Source: CAVYUC01 sp963783085 (lineage in GTDB: Bacteria; Bacteroidota; Bacteroidia; Bacteroidales; Prolixibacteraceae). Taken from it: a DNA stretch of 64,000 bases. Within the stretch, counting starts at the first letter, position 1. Each line of letters opens with the position of its first letter. Below, piece by piece: positions 43,156 to 51,790 of the stretch. Position numbers and translations under genes: made by a program. Under the pieces are notes generated by a model, which was not told the origin of the DNA, ran no database searches, and saw only the letters and a list, made by a program, of their open reading frames with translations. Location: contig CAWAMJ010000002.1 of NCBI GenBank assembly GCA_963783085.1, forward strand, positions 186,001-250,000. The letters run 5' to 3'.

Positions 43156-44229
43156 TTAAATTGAATTTAGTTTGCTCAACAAAAAGTGGTCGACTAAAAC
43201 CAAAGCTGCCATGGCTTCAACAATCGGCACTGCCCGGGGTAAAACGCATGGATCATGTCTACCCTTTGGGTTGATGGTTATTTCGTTATTCTCCTTATCC
43301 ACTGTTTGTTGTTCTTTTAATAAAGTGGCAATTGGTTTAAATGCCACATTAAAATAAATATCTTCTCCGTTGGAAATTCCACCCTGTATTCCGCCTGAGT
43401 TATTTGTTTTTGTTTTGACACCTTCATTAGAACGTACAAATACATCGTTATGTTCAGAGCCGCTAAGCCCTGTTCCGGCGAAGCCTGAGCCGTATTCGAA
43501 TCCTTTAACGGCGTTAATGCCCAACATGGCAAAGCCCAGGTCGGCATGCAGTTTGTTAAATACCGGTTCGCCCCACCCGGCAGGCACTCCCTGCGCTACT
43601 CCGGTGATTATTCCACCAACCGTATCACGGTCTTTTGCTGCCTGTTCAATGCGGGCAATCATTCTTTCTGCAGTCTCCGGATCCGGACAACGGACGAGAT
43701 TTTCTTCAGCGCTGGAAATGTTCACTTCGGTGTATGGTTTTTCCATTTTTATTTCGCCAACCTGCGATACAAACGCCTGCACAGAGACGCCTGCTTTTGC
43801 AAGGATTTGCTTGGCAACGGCGCCGGCTACCACCCGTGCGATTGTTTCGCGGGCCGATGAGCGGCCCCCGCCGCGATGATCGCGAGTTCCGTACTTTTTA
43901 ATGTATGTGTAATCGGCGTGCGATGGCCGGTAAACATCTTTCAGATTATCATAATCTTTTGAATGTTGATCTTTATTCCAAATCGCAAAAGCAATTGGTG
44001 TCCCCTGCGTTTTTCCTTCGAATACCCCGGACAGAAATTCAACCTGATCGGATTCTTTTCGCTGTGTGGTAATCTTTGATTGCCCTGGTTTTCTGCGGCT
44101 TAGGTCGCGTTGAATTGAATCAATATCAATTTCCAGGCCGGCAGGGCAGCCATCGATGATACCTCCAATTCCACGACCGTGAGATTCTCCAAAAGAAGTT
44201 AATCTAAATATCTTACCGAATGTGTTCAT
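43156..44229 (-). CDS. aroC: Chorismate synthase
   Basis: 357 residues. Last step of the shikimate pathway, converting EPSP to chorismate with reduced FMN. Signature regions are complete: SFGESHGRGIGGIIDGCPAG near the N-terminus, GGGRSSARETIARVVAGAVA in the middle and GGIQGGISNGEDI toward the C-terminus. Length is typical. The start sits after the terminator at 44242-44281, so aroC has its own promoter (a near-match TTACTTTG just upstream) rather than reading through from the FKBP gene. DUF134 follows 1 nt after the stop. Confidence 0.97.
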   Translation of the reverse strand: MNTFGKIFRLTSFGESHGRGIGGIIDGCPAGLEIDIDSIQRDLSRRKPGQSKITTQRKESDQVEFLSGVFEGKTQGTPIAFAIWNKDQHSKDYDNLKDVYRPSHADYTYIKKYGTRDHRGGGRSSARETIARVVAGAVAKQILAKAGVSVQAFVSQVGEIKMEKPYTEVNISSAEENLVRCPDPETAERMIARIEQAAKDRDTVGGIITGVAQGVPAGWGEPVFNKLHADLGFAMLGINAVKGFEYGSGFAGTGLSGSEHNDVFVRSNEGVKTKTNNSGGIQGGISNGEDIYFNVAFKPIATLLKEQQTVDKENNEITINPKGRHDPCVLPRAVPIVEAMAALVLVDHFLLSKLNSI

Positions 44230-44241
44230 ACAAAGTAAAAA

Positions 44242-44281
44242 GTAAAAAACCCCGTTCCCATTTAATTCGGAAAACGAGGTT
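44242..44281 (-). terminator. Rho-independent terminator of the FKBP-type isomerase gene
   Basis: On the minus strand AACCTCGTTTTCC pairs with GGGAACGGGGTT, followed by TTTTT. It lies 34 nt past the FKBP stop and separates it from aroC. Confidence 0.7.
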
Positions 44282-44315
44282 AAAATAAGTCATTTGAACT
44301 AATAATCAAAAAAAA

Positions 44316-44885
44316 TCAGCAGCCGCAGCCGCAACCTCCGCCGTCTTCAGTACTGCAGGAATCGTCGCTGCAGCCTCCGCTGCCACATCCGCAACTTCCA
44401 CCCGACATCATTTCTGCCAGTTCTTCATCGGAAGGTTGGCGAACATTAAGTATTTTTCCTGCAAAATGCAAATCTTCTCCGGCCAGCGGATGATTAAAAT
44501 CCATTTTTACAGTCTCGCCGTTTATTTCCAGTACCAGTCCGTTCAGGCGTTGCCCGTTACTGCTCATCATCGGTACTGTATTGCCTGTTTTTATTAATTC
44601 ATCATCAAACTTTCCATCAACTAAAAAAACATGTTTTGGCAGTTCAACAACTGCGTCCTGGTTTACCTCACCATATGCGTCGTTTTTCGACAACTGGATG
44701 GTAAATGGTTCTCCTTCTTTTAATCCGCTAAGTTGCGATTCAAATTTCGGCAACATTACTCCGGCGCCATATAGAAACTGCAATGGTTTTTCTTCCGTGG
44801 CTTGTTCTATGATTTCCCCGTGTTCATCATCAACCCGCAAATCGTAGGTTAATGTAACCATTGAATTTTTTGATACTTCTAACAT
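44316..44885 (-). CDS. FKBP-type peptidyl-prolyl isomerase, SlyD-like with Cys-rich tail
   Basis: 189 residues. The N-terminal half is an FKBP domain with an inserted flap domain, the SlyD arrangement: LTYDLRVDDEHGEIIEQ, PLQFLYGAGVMLPKFESQL, MDFNHPLAGEDLHFAGKI. The C-terminus carries a glycine/cysteine-rich tail with seven cysteines (SCGCGSGGC ... GGGCGCGC) in place of the histidine-rich tail of E. coli SlyD, and probably binds a metal such as nickel, zinc or copper. It acts as a cytoplasmic chaperone/prolyl isomerase. It is a single gene with its own terminator. Confidence 0.92.
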   Translation of the reverse strand: MLEVSKNSMVTLTYDLRVDDEHGEIIEQATEEKPLQFLYGAGVMLPKFESQLSGLKEGEPFTIQLSKNDAYGEVNQDAVVELPKHVFLVDGKFDDELIKTGNTVPMMSSNGQRLNGLVLEINGETVKMDFNHPLAGEDLHFAGKILNVRQPSDEELAEMMSGGSCGCGSGGCSDDSCSTEDGGGCGCGC

Positions 44886-45018
44886 AATTTCATTTTTTAT
44901 TCTGTTGCAAAATAACAGTTTTTAAACTTCAACACAAAATACCATTTAGTCTTTTACGCATTTTTTAACAATTTTATACGCAAAAGGATTATTACATTCC
45001 CGTAAAAAATTTGATGGT

Positions 45019-45981
45019 TTACAACTTTATGATTTTTTTACTAATGATTCCACTTCCCGTTTTTACTTTCACAATATATATACCTGCCTTAAAATCAGCG
45101 ACTTCATGAACAAATAGATGATTCTTTCCGGAAACTTCTTTTGTTAAAAACGTTCGTCCGGAATTGTTTACCAGTACCAGCAATTCTGCATCCCCCGGCA
45201 AATCAATTCTGAAATGCGTTTTTACCGGATTCGGATATATTTTCAATTCGTTTGTACCTGGTATTTCAGACGATGCAGTAATTTCACTTCCGTTAAAATT
45301 ATCGATACAAAAATAGGCCGGGGTATTCATACCGAAATCGCCCACATCGGTTGATTCGAGCTGTAAACTAATTTCGGAAACGGTATCGAGCGAGGTTAAA
45401 TCCACCCATTCCCAGTTTTTTAGGATGTAATCTTCCTTATTATTTTCAAACGTGAAATCGGCCAGGAAAAACTCCACAGAATCAGTTACATTTCCCAACG
45501 CATCGGCGCCGGTAACAATCAGTTTTAAATAATCGGGATCAGAATCATCAGCGCCGCCAAACTTTTTGGTAAAAGCATCGCCAAATTTCATTGAAAGATA
45601 CGTGTAGGTGTTATTCGTGATATAAAAACCGGAAAGCTTAACCGGATTTTCAAATTCCATTTTCAGTTCGCCGGGTACGTAAACCACTGCATAATTGTCA
45701 GATTGATCTACTCCGGACGCTGTTATTGCGCTGTACTGGTTTTCCCAACCTGACGTAACTGAATCTTTCATGTTTGAAATTGAAAAGCCGATCCAGCTTT
45801 GCCACTCTGCGTTATAATCGTTCGGAAACCAAAAACCTCCGCTGTTGAAACCGCCGGAGCCATCAGAACCATTCCGGAATGAATCCGGCTCTAACTGAAA
45901 TTCATCGAATGTGGCCACATTTTGAGCGTTTAAAATCAACCCAAAAAAGCCAAAAAACACGAATAGGTAAATTTTTTTCAT
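45019..45981 (-). CDS. DUF4465 domain protein with T9SS sorting tail
   Basis: 320 residues. Signal peptide (KKIYLFVFFGFFGLILNAQ). The central 200 residues are a DUF4465 domain, recognisable by TFDEFQLEPDSFRNGSDGS, GWENQYSAITASGVD, YAVVYVPG and CIDNFNG. A T9SS type A tail begins near 250 (IYPNPVKTHFRID) and ends KIIKL. It is the last gene of the cobalamin-riboswitch operon and overlaps the BtuG-like gene by 4 nt. DUF4465 proteins recur in B12 loci of Bacteroidota, so cobalamin binding or retention at the surface is a reasonable guess, not shown by the sequence. Confidence 0.85.
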   Translation of the reverse strand: MKKIYLFVFFGFFGLILNAQNVATFDEFQLEPDSFRNGSDGSGGFNSGGFWFPNDYNAEWQSWIGFSISNMKDSVTSGWENQYSAITASGVDQSDNYAVVYVPGELKMEFENPVKLSGFYITNNTYTYLSMKFGDAFTKKFGGADDSDPDYLKLIVTGADALGNVTDSVEFFLADFTFENNKEDYILKNWEWVDLTSLDTVSEISLQLESTDVGDFGMNTPAYFCIDNFNGSEITASSEIPGTNELKIYPNPVKTHFRIDLPGDAELLVLVNNSGRTFLTKEVSGKNHLFVHEVADFKAGIYIVKVKTGSGIISKKIIKL

Positions 45982-47048
45982 TGTAATTGAGTGTTAGTGT
46001 TTTCATACCTGAATAAAAAATCCGAAGGATTAATACCCACCTTAAATGAATCGGCTAAAGTTCCATTCGGTAAATACCGGTAAATAGTTGCATCCTGGGT
46101 ATAATCGACGGCATCGGAAACATAAATTTCGTTGTTTACCGGGTTAATTCCCATGCTGTAAAAAAGCTTGTTTTCAGACGAAATAAAGGCTGAACCGGGC
46201 AAATGCTTATCCGTTACGGCCATTTTATAAACGTCGTGGTTCAGAAAGTACAGCGAGTCGCCCGAAGCGCTGATTTCCAGCCCTGCAGGGAGTGCCCCTT
46301 CTTCAAACCTGTAAATCTGTTCCACCGTAAATGTTTGCGGATCAATCCTGGACAATGCCGGTGCTTCTGCCAGCTCCGAAAATCCTTCGGTAGTTCCTTC
46401 CGACAGCACCCATATTTTATCGTTTTTATCTTTCACCAGATTTTTGGGTTGATACGGCACTTTAATTTTTGCTGTCATTGCATCGGTTTCAGTATCAATT
46501 ACCAGCAGGTATTCACCAAACGACCAACCGGAAACAAAAACAAATTTTCCCATCTGCAGCATTTGTTCGGAGGTGTGTTCGCCAATTTCAATCTTTCCGG
46601 TAATTTCATAGGAACCCGGATTTATAATGGTGATGTGGTGAGCGTACAAATCGGAAACGTAAGCTTTTTCACCGGACACAAAATGCACGTAGCGCGGTGA
46701 AGTCAGACCGGTAACCACACCTTTGAATTCCGCAGTTTCCGCATCAACAGCATAAATTTTCCCGGAATTATTGACCACGATAAATAGTGTATTCCCAAAC
46801 ATTGCCAGCGACTGGACCACATCGCCCGGCGGTGCATTGTTGCGGGCGTAAAAAAGCTGGTTGGTTACCTTTTTCGTCTGCGGATTGTAAAACGACAACG
46901 AGCCGTTTCCGTACATGAAATTACCTTCGCACGAAATAAAAACACCATTCTTTGTGTCGAGGTTAAAAAATACGGTCTCAACCGGCTCGTCGGTGCACGA
47001 CCAGTAAATAAAAACCAGTATTATGGAAATCAAAAACTGCTTCATCAT
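45978..47048 (-). CDS. btuG: BtuG-like beta-propeller surface lipoprotein (YncE-like, DUF5074)
   Basis: 356 residues. Lipoprotein signal with Cys in FIYWSCTDEP. The body is a seven-bladed YncE-type propeller pattern (GVFISCEGNFMYGNGSLSFYNPQT, IYAVDAETAEFKGVVTGL, PRYVHFVSGEKAYVSDLY, LLVIDTETD, INPVNNEIYVSDAVDY). In gut Bacteroides the propeller lipoprotein BtuG sits on BtuB and binds vitamin B12 very tightly. This one is directly downstream of a BtuB-like receptor (4-nt overlap) in a cobalamin-riboswitch operon, so it is very probably the equivalent. The first of two adjacent ATGs (47048) gives the ATGA overlap. Gene symbol is given by analogy. Confidence 0.87.
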   Translation of the reverse strand: MMKQFLISIILVFIYWSCTDEPVETVFFNLDTKNGVFISCEGNFMYGNGSLSFYNPQTKKVTNQLFYARNNAPPGDVVQSLAMFGNTLFIVVNNSGKIYAVDAETAEFKGVVTGLTSPRYVHFVSGEKAYVSDLYAHHITIINPGSYEITGKIEIGEHTSEQMLQMGKFVFVSGWSFGEYLLVIDTETDAMTAKIKVPYQPKNLVKDKNDKIWVLSEGTTEGFSELAEAPALSRIDPQTFTVEQIYRFEEGALPAGLEISASGDSLYFLNHDVYKMAVTDKHLPGSAFISSENKLFYSMGINPVNNEIYVSDAVDYTQDATIYRYLPNGTLADSFKVGINPSDFLFRYENTNTQLQ

Positions 47049-49006
47049 TTTTTGTAATTCAGTGCAACAGTAAAATTATAATACCGCCCGGGCATCGGCC
47101 GCCATAAAATGCTCTGGTAATTTTCGTTGAACAGGTTTTCAATGGTAAACTTAAAATTCACTTTCCAGGTATTCAGGCTAATTTGCTTGTCCAGTGTAAG
47201 TTTGTTCAACCAGTAGGGATTCAGCACCCGCTCGTAATCGGTTTCGGCATTACTCGATTTTGTATATCGTTTTCCGATGTAATTGACATCGTATTTTACC
47301 GTAAAATTATTCCAGGTGGCGCCCGCATAAACATTTCCTTTGTGTTTCGGAATGTAAATCAGTTGCTTTCCCCGCGACTGATCCACCGAATTCACAGCAT
47401 TTTGATTGGCGGTGCTGGTGTAGGAATAGTTTCCTCCGGAGCGACATGTTATTTCATTCAAAATCGCTTTTGCTGAAAACTGATATTCAATTCCTTTTGA
47501 CAAAACATTTTTTTCGTTGTTTACTTCCCAGTAAAAAGCCCCGTTTGCAGCGGGTTGCCAGATTATCCAGTTATCGATTTTCGAAATAAATCCGGTGATT
47601 TCATTTTGAAATGATCCATTTTTAAAAGGAAACTCGCCTGCCACCGAAATATCGCCGGTGTAACCGTCTTCAGCCAGCAAATCCGGATTTCCGCCAGGCA
47701 GCCAGTACAAATCGTTCAATGCGGGTTTATGGTAATTTCTTGCGGCGTTCATACGCAATACCAGCGGCATTTTTTTACTGAATTGCCATTCCAAACCTGC
47801 CGAGGGAATCAGTGGTACAACGTGCTTGTCGTAATTTTCGGAACGCATTAAAATGTATGCCGAAAAAAGGTCGGACGGTTTTAAATGAAGGTCAGCCATC
47901 AAACTTGTTTCAAGGCGATTTTCATTATAGCCGCTTTTTTTCAGTTTATCATCAACGTTCACCCGGTAATAATTAATATCCATACTTAAGGTTGCATATG
48001 TTTTTTCATCGAATTTCCGGAAAATCCGGAGGTGATTTAAAAAGCTGGTTTCCACACTTCTGGAATCTTCGTTCACAAAATTGAACTGCGGAATTGCCCG
48101 GTAGTAATCCAGCCGCGATGAATTCAGACCGGTAAAGAAATGGTAATTCAGGTAGTCTGAATATTTTTTCCATTCGTATTGCAACCGAAACTGGTTGTCT
48201 TTTTGGTACTCCTCCCGCCGGCTTCCTTCGTACGACATCAGTTGTGGCAAATCCCTGTTACTTTTCTGAACCCACAACCGCAGTGAATGGATGCGATCGG
48301 AAACGGGGCGATAATAAAACTCCTGCAAAACGCCGGTTTTTTGATAAGCGGCATTTTCAAGCGTATCGCGCCGTTGCGGAATAACACCGGCATTGAAAAA
48401 AGGAAAATCATTTTCCGATGCTTCATAAAATGCCCGGGTTACCGACTTAAACCGGCCGGTTCCAACCATCAGCTTAAAAAAAGATTTCCGCGTATGAAAC
48501 GAACCGGTTTCAACCATTCCGCGAATGTTTATTTTGGAATTCCAGTCGGGTTGGTTTTGAAGGTTAATGCTCCCGCCAAGCGCGCCGCTCCCCTCCACCA
48601 TGGAACTTGCGCCATGGAGCAGGTAAACATCATCAGTAAAAAAAACCGGCAGCAAAGCCAAATCGGCAATTCCGCGCATCGGCGAATTCAGATTCATGCC
48701 ATTCCAAAGCACCTGTGTGTGTGTAGCTGCCGCTCCCCTGAAACTGGCTGTTGCTGTGGAACCCCGGCCAAAGGATTTAATAAAAACCGGGGAATAATCC
48801 GATATTAACCCGGAAAGATCAGTTGTAAGCGTAGCAGCTCTTTCCAGCGAATCAAGGTGCGTGATTTTCAGACCAGCTTCCTCTACTTTTCTCCTGGCGA
48901 GCACTTTTACCTCTTTAATCCGAATTGTATCTTTCAGATTTTGTGCATTTGCTGTTGTTGCAGTTACCAGCAAAACCAGGATAAACCAAACCGCCTTTCT
49001 TCTCAT
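47045..49006 (-). CDS. btuB: TonB-dependent receptor for cobalamin (BtuB-like)
   Basis: 653 residues, outer-membrane beta-barrel transporter. Signal peptide (FILVLLVTATTANAQ). The TonB-box region KEVKVLARR is followed by the plug domain, with VFIKSFGRGSTATASFRGAAATHTQVLWNG and GALGGSINLQ, then barrel strands to a C-terminal aromatic residue region (YYNFTVALNYKK). It has no N-terminal carboxypeptidase-like repeat, as in BtuB and unlike SusC. Gene order (downstream of the cobalamin riboswitch, upstream of a BtuG-like gene) supports B12 import. Overlaps the gene before and after by 4 nt. Confidence 0.9.
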   Translation of the reverse strand: MRRKAVWFILVLLVTATTANAQNLKDTIRIKEVKVLARRKVEEAGLKITHLDSLERAATLTTDLSGLISDYSPVFIKSFGRGSTATASFRGAAATHTQVLWNGMNLNSPMRGIADLALLPVFFTDDVYLLHGASSMVEGSGALGGSINLQNQPDWNSKINIRGMVETGSFHTRKSFFKLMVGTGRFKSVTRAFYEASENDFPFFNAGVIPQRRDTLENAAYQKTGVLQEFYYRPVSDRIHSLRLWVQKSNRDLPQLMSYEGSRREEYQKDNQFRLQYEWKKYSDYLNYHFFTGLNSSRLDYYRAIPQFNFVNEDSRSVETSFLNHLRIFRKFDEKTYATLSMDINYYRVNVDDKLKKSGYNENRLETSLMADLHLKPSDLFSAYILMRSENYDKHVVPLIPSAGLEWQFSKKMPLVLRMNAARNYHKPALNDLYWLPGGNPDLLAEDGYTGDISVAGEFPFKNGSFQNEITGFISKIDNWIIWQPAANGAFYWEVNNEKNVLSKGIEYQFSAKAILNEITCRSGGNYSYTSTANQNAVNSVDQSRGKQLIYIPKHKGNVYAGATWNNFTVKYDVNYIGKRYTKSSNAETDYERVLNPYWLNKLTLDKQISLNTWKVNFKFTIENLFNENYQSILWRPMPGRYYNFTVALNYKK

Positions 49007-51348
49007 TTCTTAATGATTTTAAAAGAACGGCCAATTTTATTGCCATTTACTAAAACCTGGTAAAACCCTGCCGGTAATTCATTTATATTCAGCAGAATAC
49101 GATTTGAATCCGCAGTTTTCTCCATTAAAACCTGTCCGCTTAAATTGACAATGAAAATCTTCGATCCAGCCAGATTTTTACCTGAAATACCCAGCTGGTC
49201 CCCAACCGGGTTCGGGAAAATGCGAAAACCAGAACGTGGAATGAAATCCGAACCAGTAACTACTTTGGCCGAAATTAAAACGGCATCGTTTTCGGCTGAA
49301 AAAATCCAGGGCGGATCATCCTTCAGAACCACTTCAACCTTCCCATTTTCATCCGTAAAATAGGTTTGACTGCCCAAAATCCCGGCATTGGAAACTACGG
49401 CAAAACCAGATTCCACAACCGAATCATTCTGAAATGAACAAGTTGTTTGTACCAGTTGTAACTCCACAACCTCACCGGGTTTTACCGAATCTTTGTTAGC
49501 AGTTAATTTCGTTAATTGCCAGGGAGTTGAAATATCAGACACATGGTATAAAATCAGGGTATCGCCCCGGTCGATCTTCTGTTCATCGAAACCGTTTAAA
49601 AACTGCTGATTGTTAAACCGCATAATCCACGCCCTTGCAAACGGTTGCGGATCAGTTTTTCCGCCCCACCCATAATAGAACAGACCCTCTTTTTCAATGG
49701 AATAGAGGTAAAGTTTTCCACCTGAAATTTCATCATCCCGAAAGACAAAATTCACTCCTGCGTATTGCAAACCTGCCGCGATTGCATGTGCCAAAACCGG
49801 CCGGTTTAACGACGAATAATCTTTTTGCCGGTTTTCCACAAACCGGTTCAAATCCGACAAACCAACTTCAATTTGCTGCAACGGAATCAAATTTTCCTCC
49901 TCCGATTTTGCGGTAAAAAAGATGCTGGTTTTATCGGAAGGGGAATGAACTTTTACTGGAAACGATTTTACAAGTTCGAATTTCTGCAATGCACAATCAA
50001 TCGTTGTTTCACCTTCACCGGAAGCAACAAAATAAGTCTGGTTATCCATTGAAATCAATTTTCCAATCGCTGCATTTTGAACCGAAAAAACGGGATGTAA
50101 ATCCAGCCGTTCGCCGGTGTTGTCAAACACCTCAGCGTGCAGCAAAATGGTATCGCCGGGATAAACCAGGGAAACATCGGAACGAATTGCAATTGAATCG
50201 GGTTCAACAATTTCAACAGCGAATGTTTTTACCTCGTTTAAAGCTGAAACTTCAATTTCTGTACTCCCGGTTTTCAGGGCAAATAATTTTCCTTCCCCGT
50301 TAAAATTTGCGATTTCGGGATTTGCCGAATTGAAATGGATGATACTTTCCGCAATCCTTCCATTAATAAAATAGTTTGCTTCCAGTTCCAGTGTATCGCC
50401 AACCAGCAATTTTACCGGCGAATGATAAACGACCAGTAGGGTTTCTTTACCCGAAACAGCATCGTTTGGCTCAACATCAACAACATACGATATATCGGCA
50501 GATGCTTCGCCGAGTCTTCCCAAATCAGCAAAATAACCGGTCTCAATTTTTACAAAATCAATGGCATTCAACCCGGCATAATTTCCCAGACTATCAACCG
50601 CCCATGAAATATCAATGGGATCGCCGCCTGCACCTTCAATGTCCGAAGTGTACGGATTATCAGGGACAGCCAGATTTGCGCCTTGTTTTTTCGGGTGATT
50701 GTCGGCATAGCCAAAATCCAGCGGTTTGATTTTCAATTCAACCGGATTTGACCGATCAATTTCCGCGTCTAATTTTGTGCCTGTAAAAACCACAGAATCC
50801 TGCGGGTAGTCCGGGAAATTTGCCACAGTTGGGTAATATTCCTGTGTATTGTATGAATTGGCTTTTAAAACACCGGCCTGCCCATAATTGTCGCGCCACT
50901 TTACATCGCGTGTCTGTGTTTTGAAATAAGTAATTTGATAATTTTTAATTGTTTTGGGGTGAAAATAATGACTGCCGGCGATTTCATACCATATATCATC
51001 CGGAATTGCGTTTTTGTTTTCATCTTTCATCACCCACACTACACCGGGTTCCGAAGAGCCGGAAAAAGCATTCCCGAAAATGTTAAGATCAATTCCGTAA
51101 GGATTTCGCGGATCGTTCACACACGGTTCATTAAACTTTAAAACGATGTAGCCGCCAAATCCACCGAGCGAGACCAGGTTGTTTTCCGATTGCGGCATTT
51201 TTTCGGCAGCTTGTGGCGTTCCGGTTTGTTCGATGTTAATGTGCTGTCCCGGAGCAGGTTTATACTCCACGACCTGTCTGGCAACGTTTTGTGCAAAATC
51301 CGCGAACGGAAGCAGCAACAACAGTCCAACTAATTTTAAATTCTTCAT
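49003..51348 (-). CDS. Riboswitch-controlled surface protein with Ig-like and DUF4430-like domains, T9SS tail
   Basis: 781 residues. Signal peptide (MKNLKLVGLLLLLPFADFAQ). The N-terminal 250 residues form a beta domain with SLGGFGGYIVLKFNEP and YGIDLNIFGNAF, followed by bacterial Ig-like (BIG2-type) modules (about 310-480). A region at about 490-620 (LNRFVENRQKDYSSLNRPVL, GLQYAGVNFVFRD, LFYYGWGGKTDPQPF) resembles DUF4430, the fold of the cobalamin-binding beta domain of transcobalamin and intrinsic factor. A T9SS type A tail ends the protein (RIFPNPVGDQLGISG ... SFKIIKK). It is the first gene after the riboswitch and overlaps btuB by 4 nt. I infer a cell-surface protein that captures cobalamin for BtuB; the domain match is by eye and only suggestive. 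Confidence 0.82.
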   Translation of the reverse strand: MKNLKLVGLLLLLPFADFAQNVARQVVEYKPAPGQHINIEQTGTPQAAEKMPQSENNLVSLGGFGGYIVLKFNEPCVNDPRNPYGIDLNIFGNAFSGSSEPGVVWVMKDENKNAIPDDIWYEIAGSHYFHPKTIKNYQITYFKTQTRDVKWRDNYGQAGVLKANSYNTQEYYPTVANFPDYPQDSVVFTGTKLDAEIDRSNPVELKIKPLDFGYADNHPKKQGANLAVPDNPYTSDIEGAGGDPIDISWAVDSLGNYAGLNAIDFVKIETGYFADLGRLGEASADISYVVDVEPNDAVSGKETLLVVYHSPVKLLVGDTLELEANYFINGRIAESIIHFNSANPEIANFNGEGKLFALKTGSTEIEVSALNEVKTFAVEIVEPDSIAIRSDVSLVYPGDTILLHAEVFDNTGERLDLHPVFSVQNAAIGKLISMDNQTYFVASGEGETTIDCALQKFELVKSFPVKVHSPSDKTSIFFTAKSEEENLIPLQQIEVGLSDLNRFVENRQKDYSSLNRPVLAHAIAAGLQYAGVNFVFRDDEISGGKLYLYSIEKEGLFYYGWGGKTDPQPFARAWIMRFNNQQFLNGFDEQKIDRGDTLILYHVSDISTPWQLTKLTANKDSVKPGEVVELQLVQTTCSFQNDSVVESGFAVVSNAGILGSQTYFTDENGKVEVVLKDDPPWIFSAENDAVLISAKVVTGSDFIPRSGFRIFPNPVGDQLGISGKNLAGSKIFIVNLSGQVLMEKTADSNRILLNINELPAGFYQVLVNGNKIGRSFKIIKK

Positions 51349-51376
51349 TCCCCTTTGTATTTTTAAACGTGGGGAA
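51346..51376 (-). promoter_or_regulatory. Expression platform hairpin overlapping the start codon
   Basis: On the minus strand TTCCCC (51376-51371) pairs with GGGGAA (51353-51348), whose last A is the first base of the ATG. The start region can therefore be folded shut, a plausible translation switch driven by the upstream cobalamin aptamer. Confidence 0.55.
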
Positions 51377-51420
51377 ATAAAACTTCAGGTATTTCACCGT
51401 CGCTTTTATTCCCGAAAGCA

Positions 51421-51592
51421 TTTCTTGAAAATGGCAGGTCTTCTGGCTTTCTTCTTTGCGGGCGCCTTCCCGTTCATTTGGGTTGAACAGTGGCATTTCA
51501 CCCGAAAATTCGAAGATTACAGCTGCGGGCACAGCTCCGGATTTTCACCGGATTCCCTTTTCACATGAAATTCTTGCGAACCATTTCTGTAG
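51421..51592 (-). promoter_or_regulatory. Cobalamin (B12) riboswitch
   Basis: The minus strand contains the hallmark blocks in order: AAAAGGGAATCCGGTG, AAAATCCGGAGCTG, TGCCCGCAGCTGTAA, the B12 box GCCACTG, GGGAAGGCGCCCGC and AGCCAGAAGACCTGCC. These match the conserved core of the cobalamin aptamer, which represses B12 transport genes when adenosylcobalamin is bound. It lies 75-240 nt upstream of the four-gene B12 operon. A TAnnTTTG promoter box lies just upstream (51593-51600). Confidence 0.95.
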
Positions 51593-51600
51593 CAAAGTTA
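51593..51600 (-). promoter_or_regulatory. Candidate -7 promoter element of the B12 operon
   Basis: TAACTTTG on the minus strand, an exact TAnnTTTG. Transcription from it would begin within a few nucleotides of the first aptamer stem. No clear -33 TTTG at the standard distance. The remaining sequence upstream to 51790 shows nothing further. Confidence 0.5.
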
Positions 51601-51790
51601 GCAATCTGTTCTGTTTATTCCAGTCGGGAAAACGTTTAAAAATCAATTTTTATCAACAGGCTGTTTGCAGCGTGGACAAGCCGCAGAAACAAGCACGCGC
51701 ACGATTGAAAACACTTACCACGCGATATATATCCTGCGGATAAACCAATGAAAAACTGAAAAGATTCAGGTTAATTGTCGAATAAAAAAA

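Noticed and set aside
48287..48808. A 173-codon plus-strand open frame opposite btuB
   Set aside because: Antisense to the plug and early barrel of a clear TonB receptor, with a composition unlike the neighbouring proteins.
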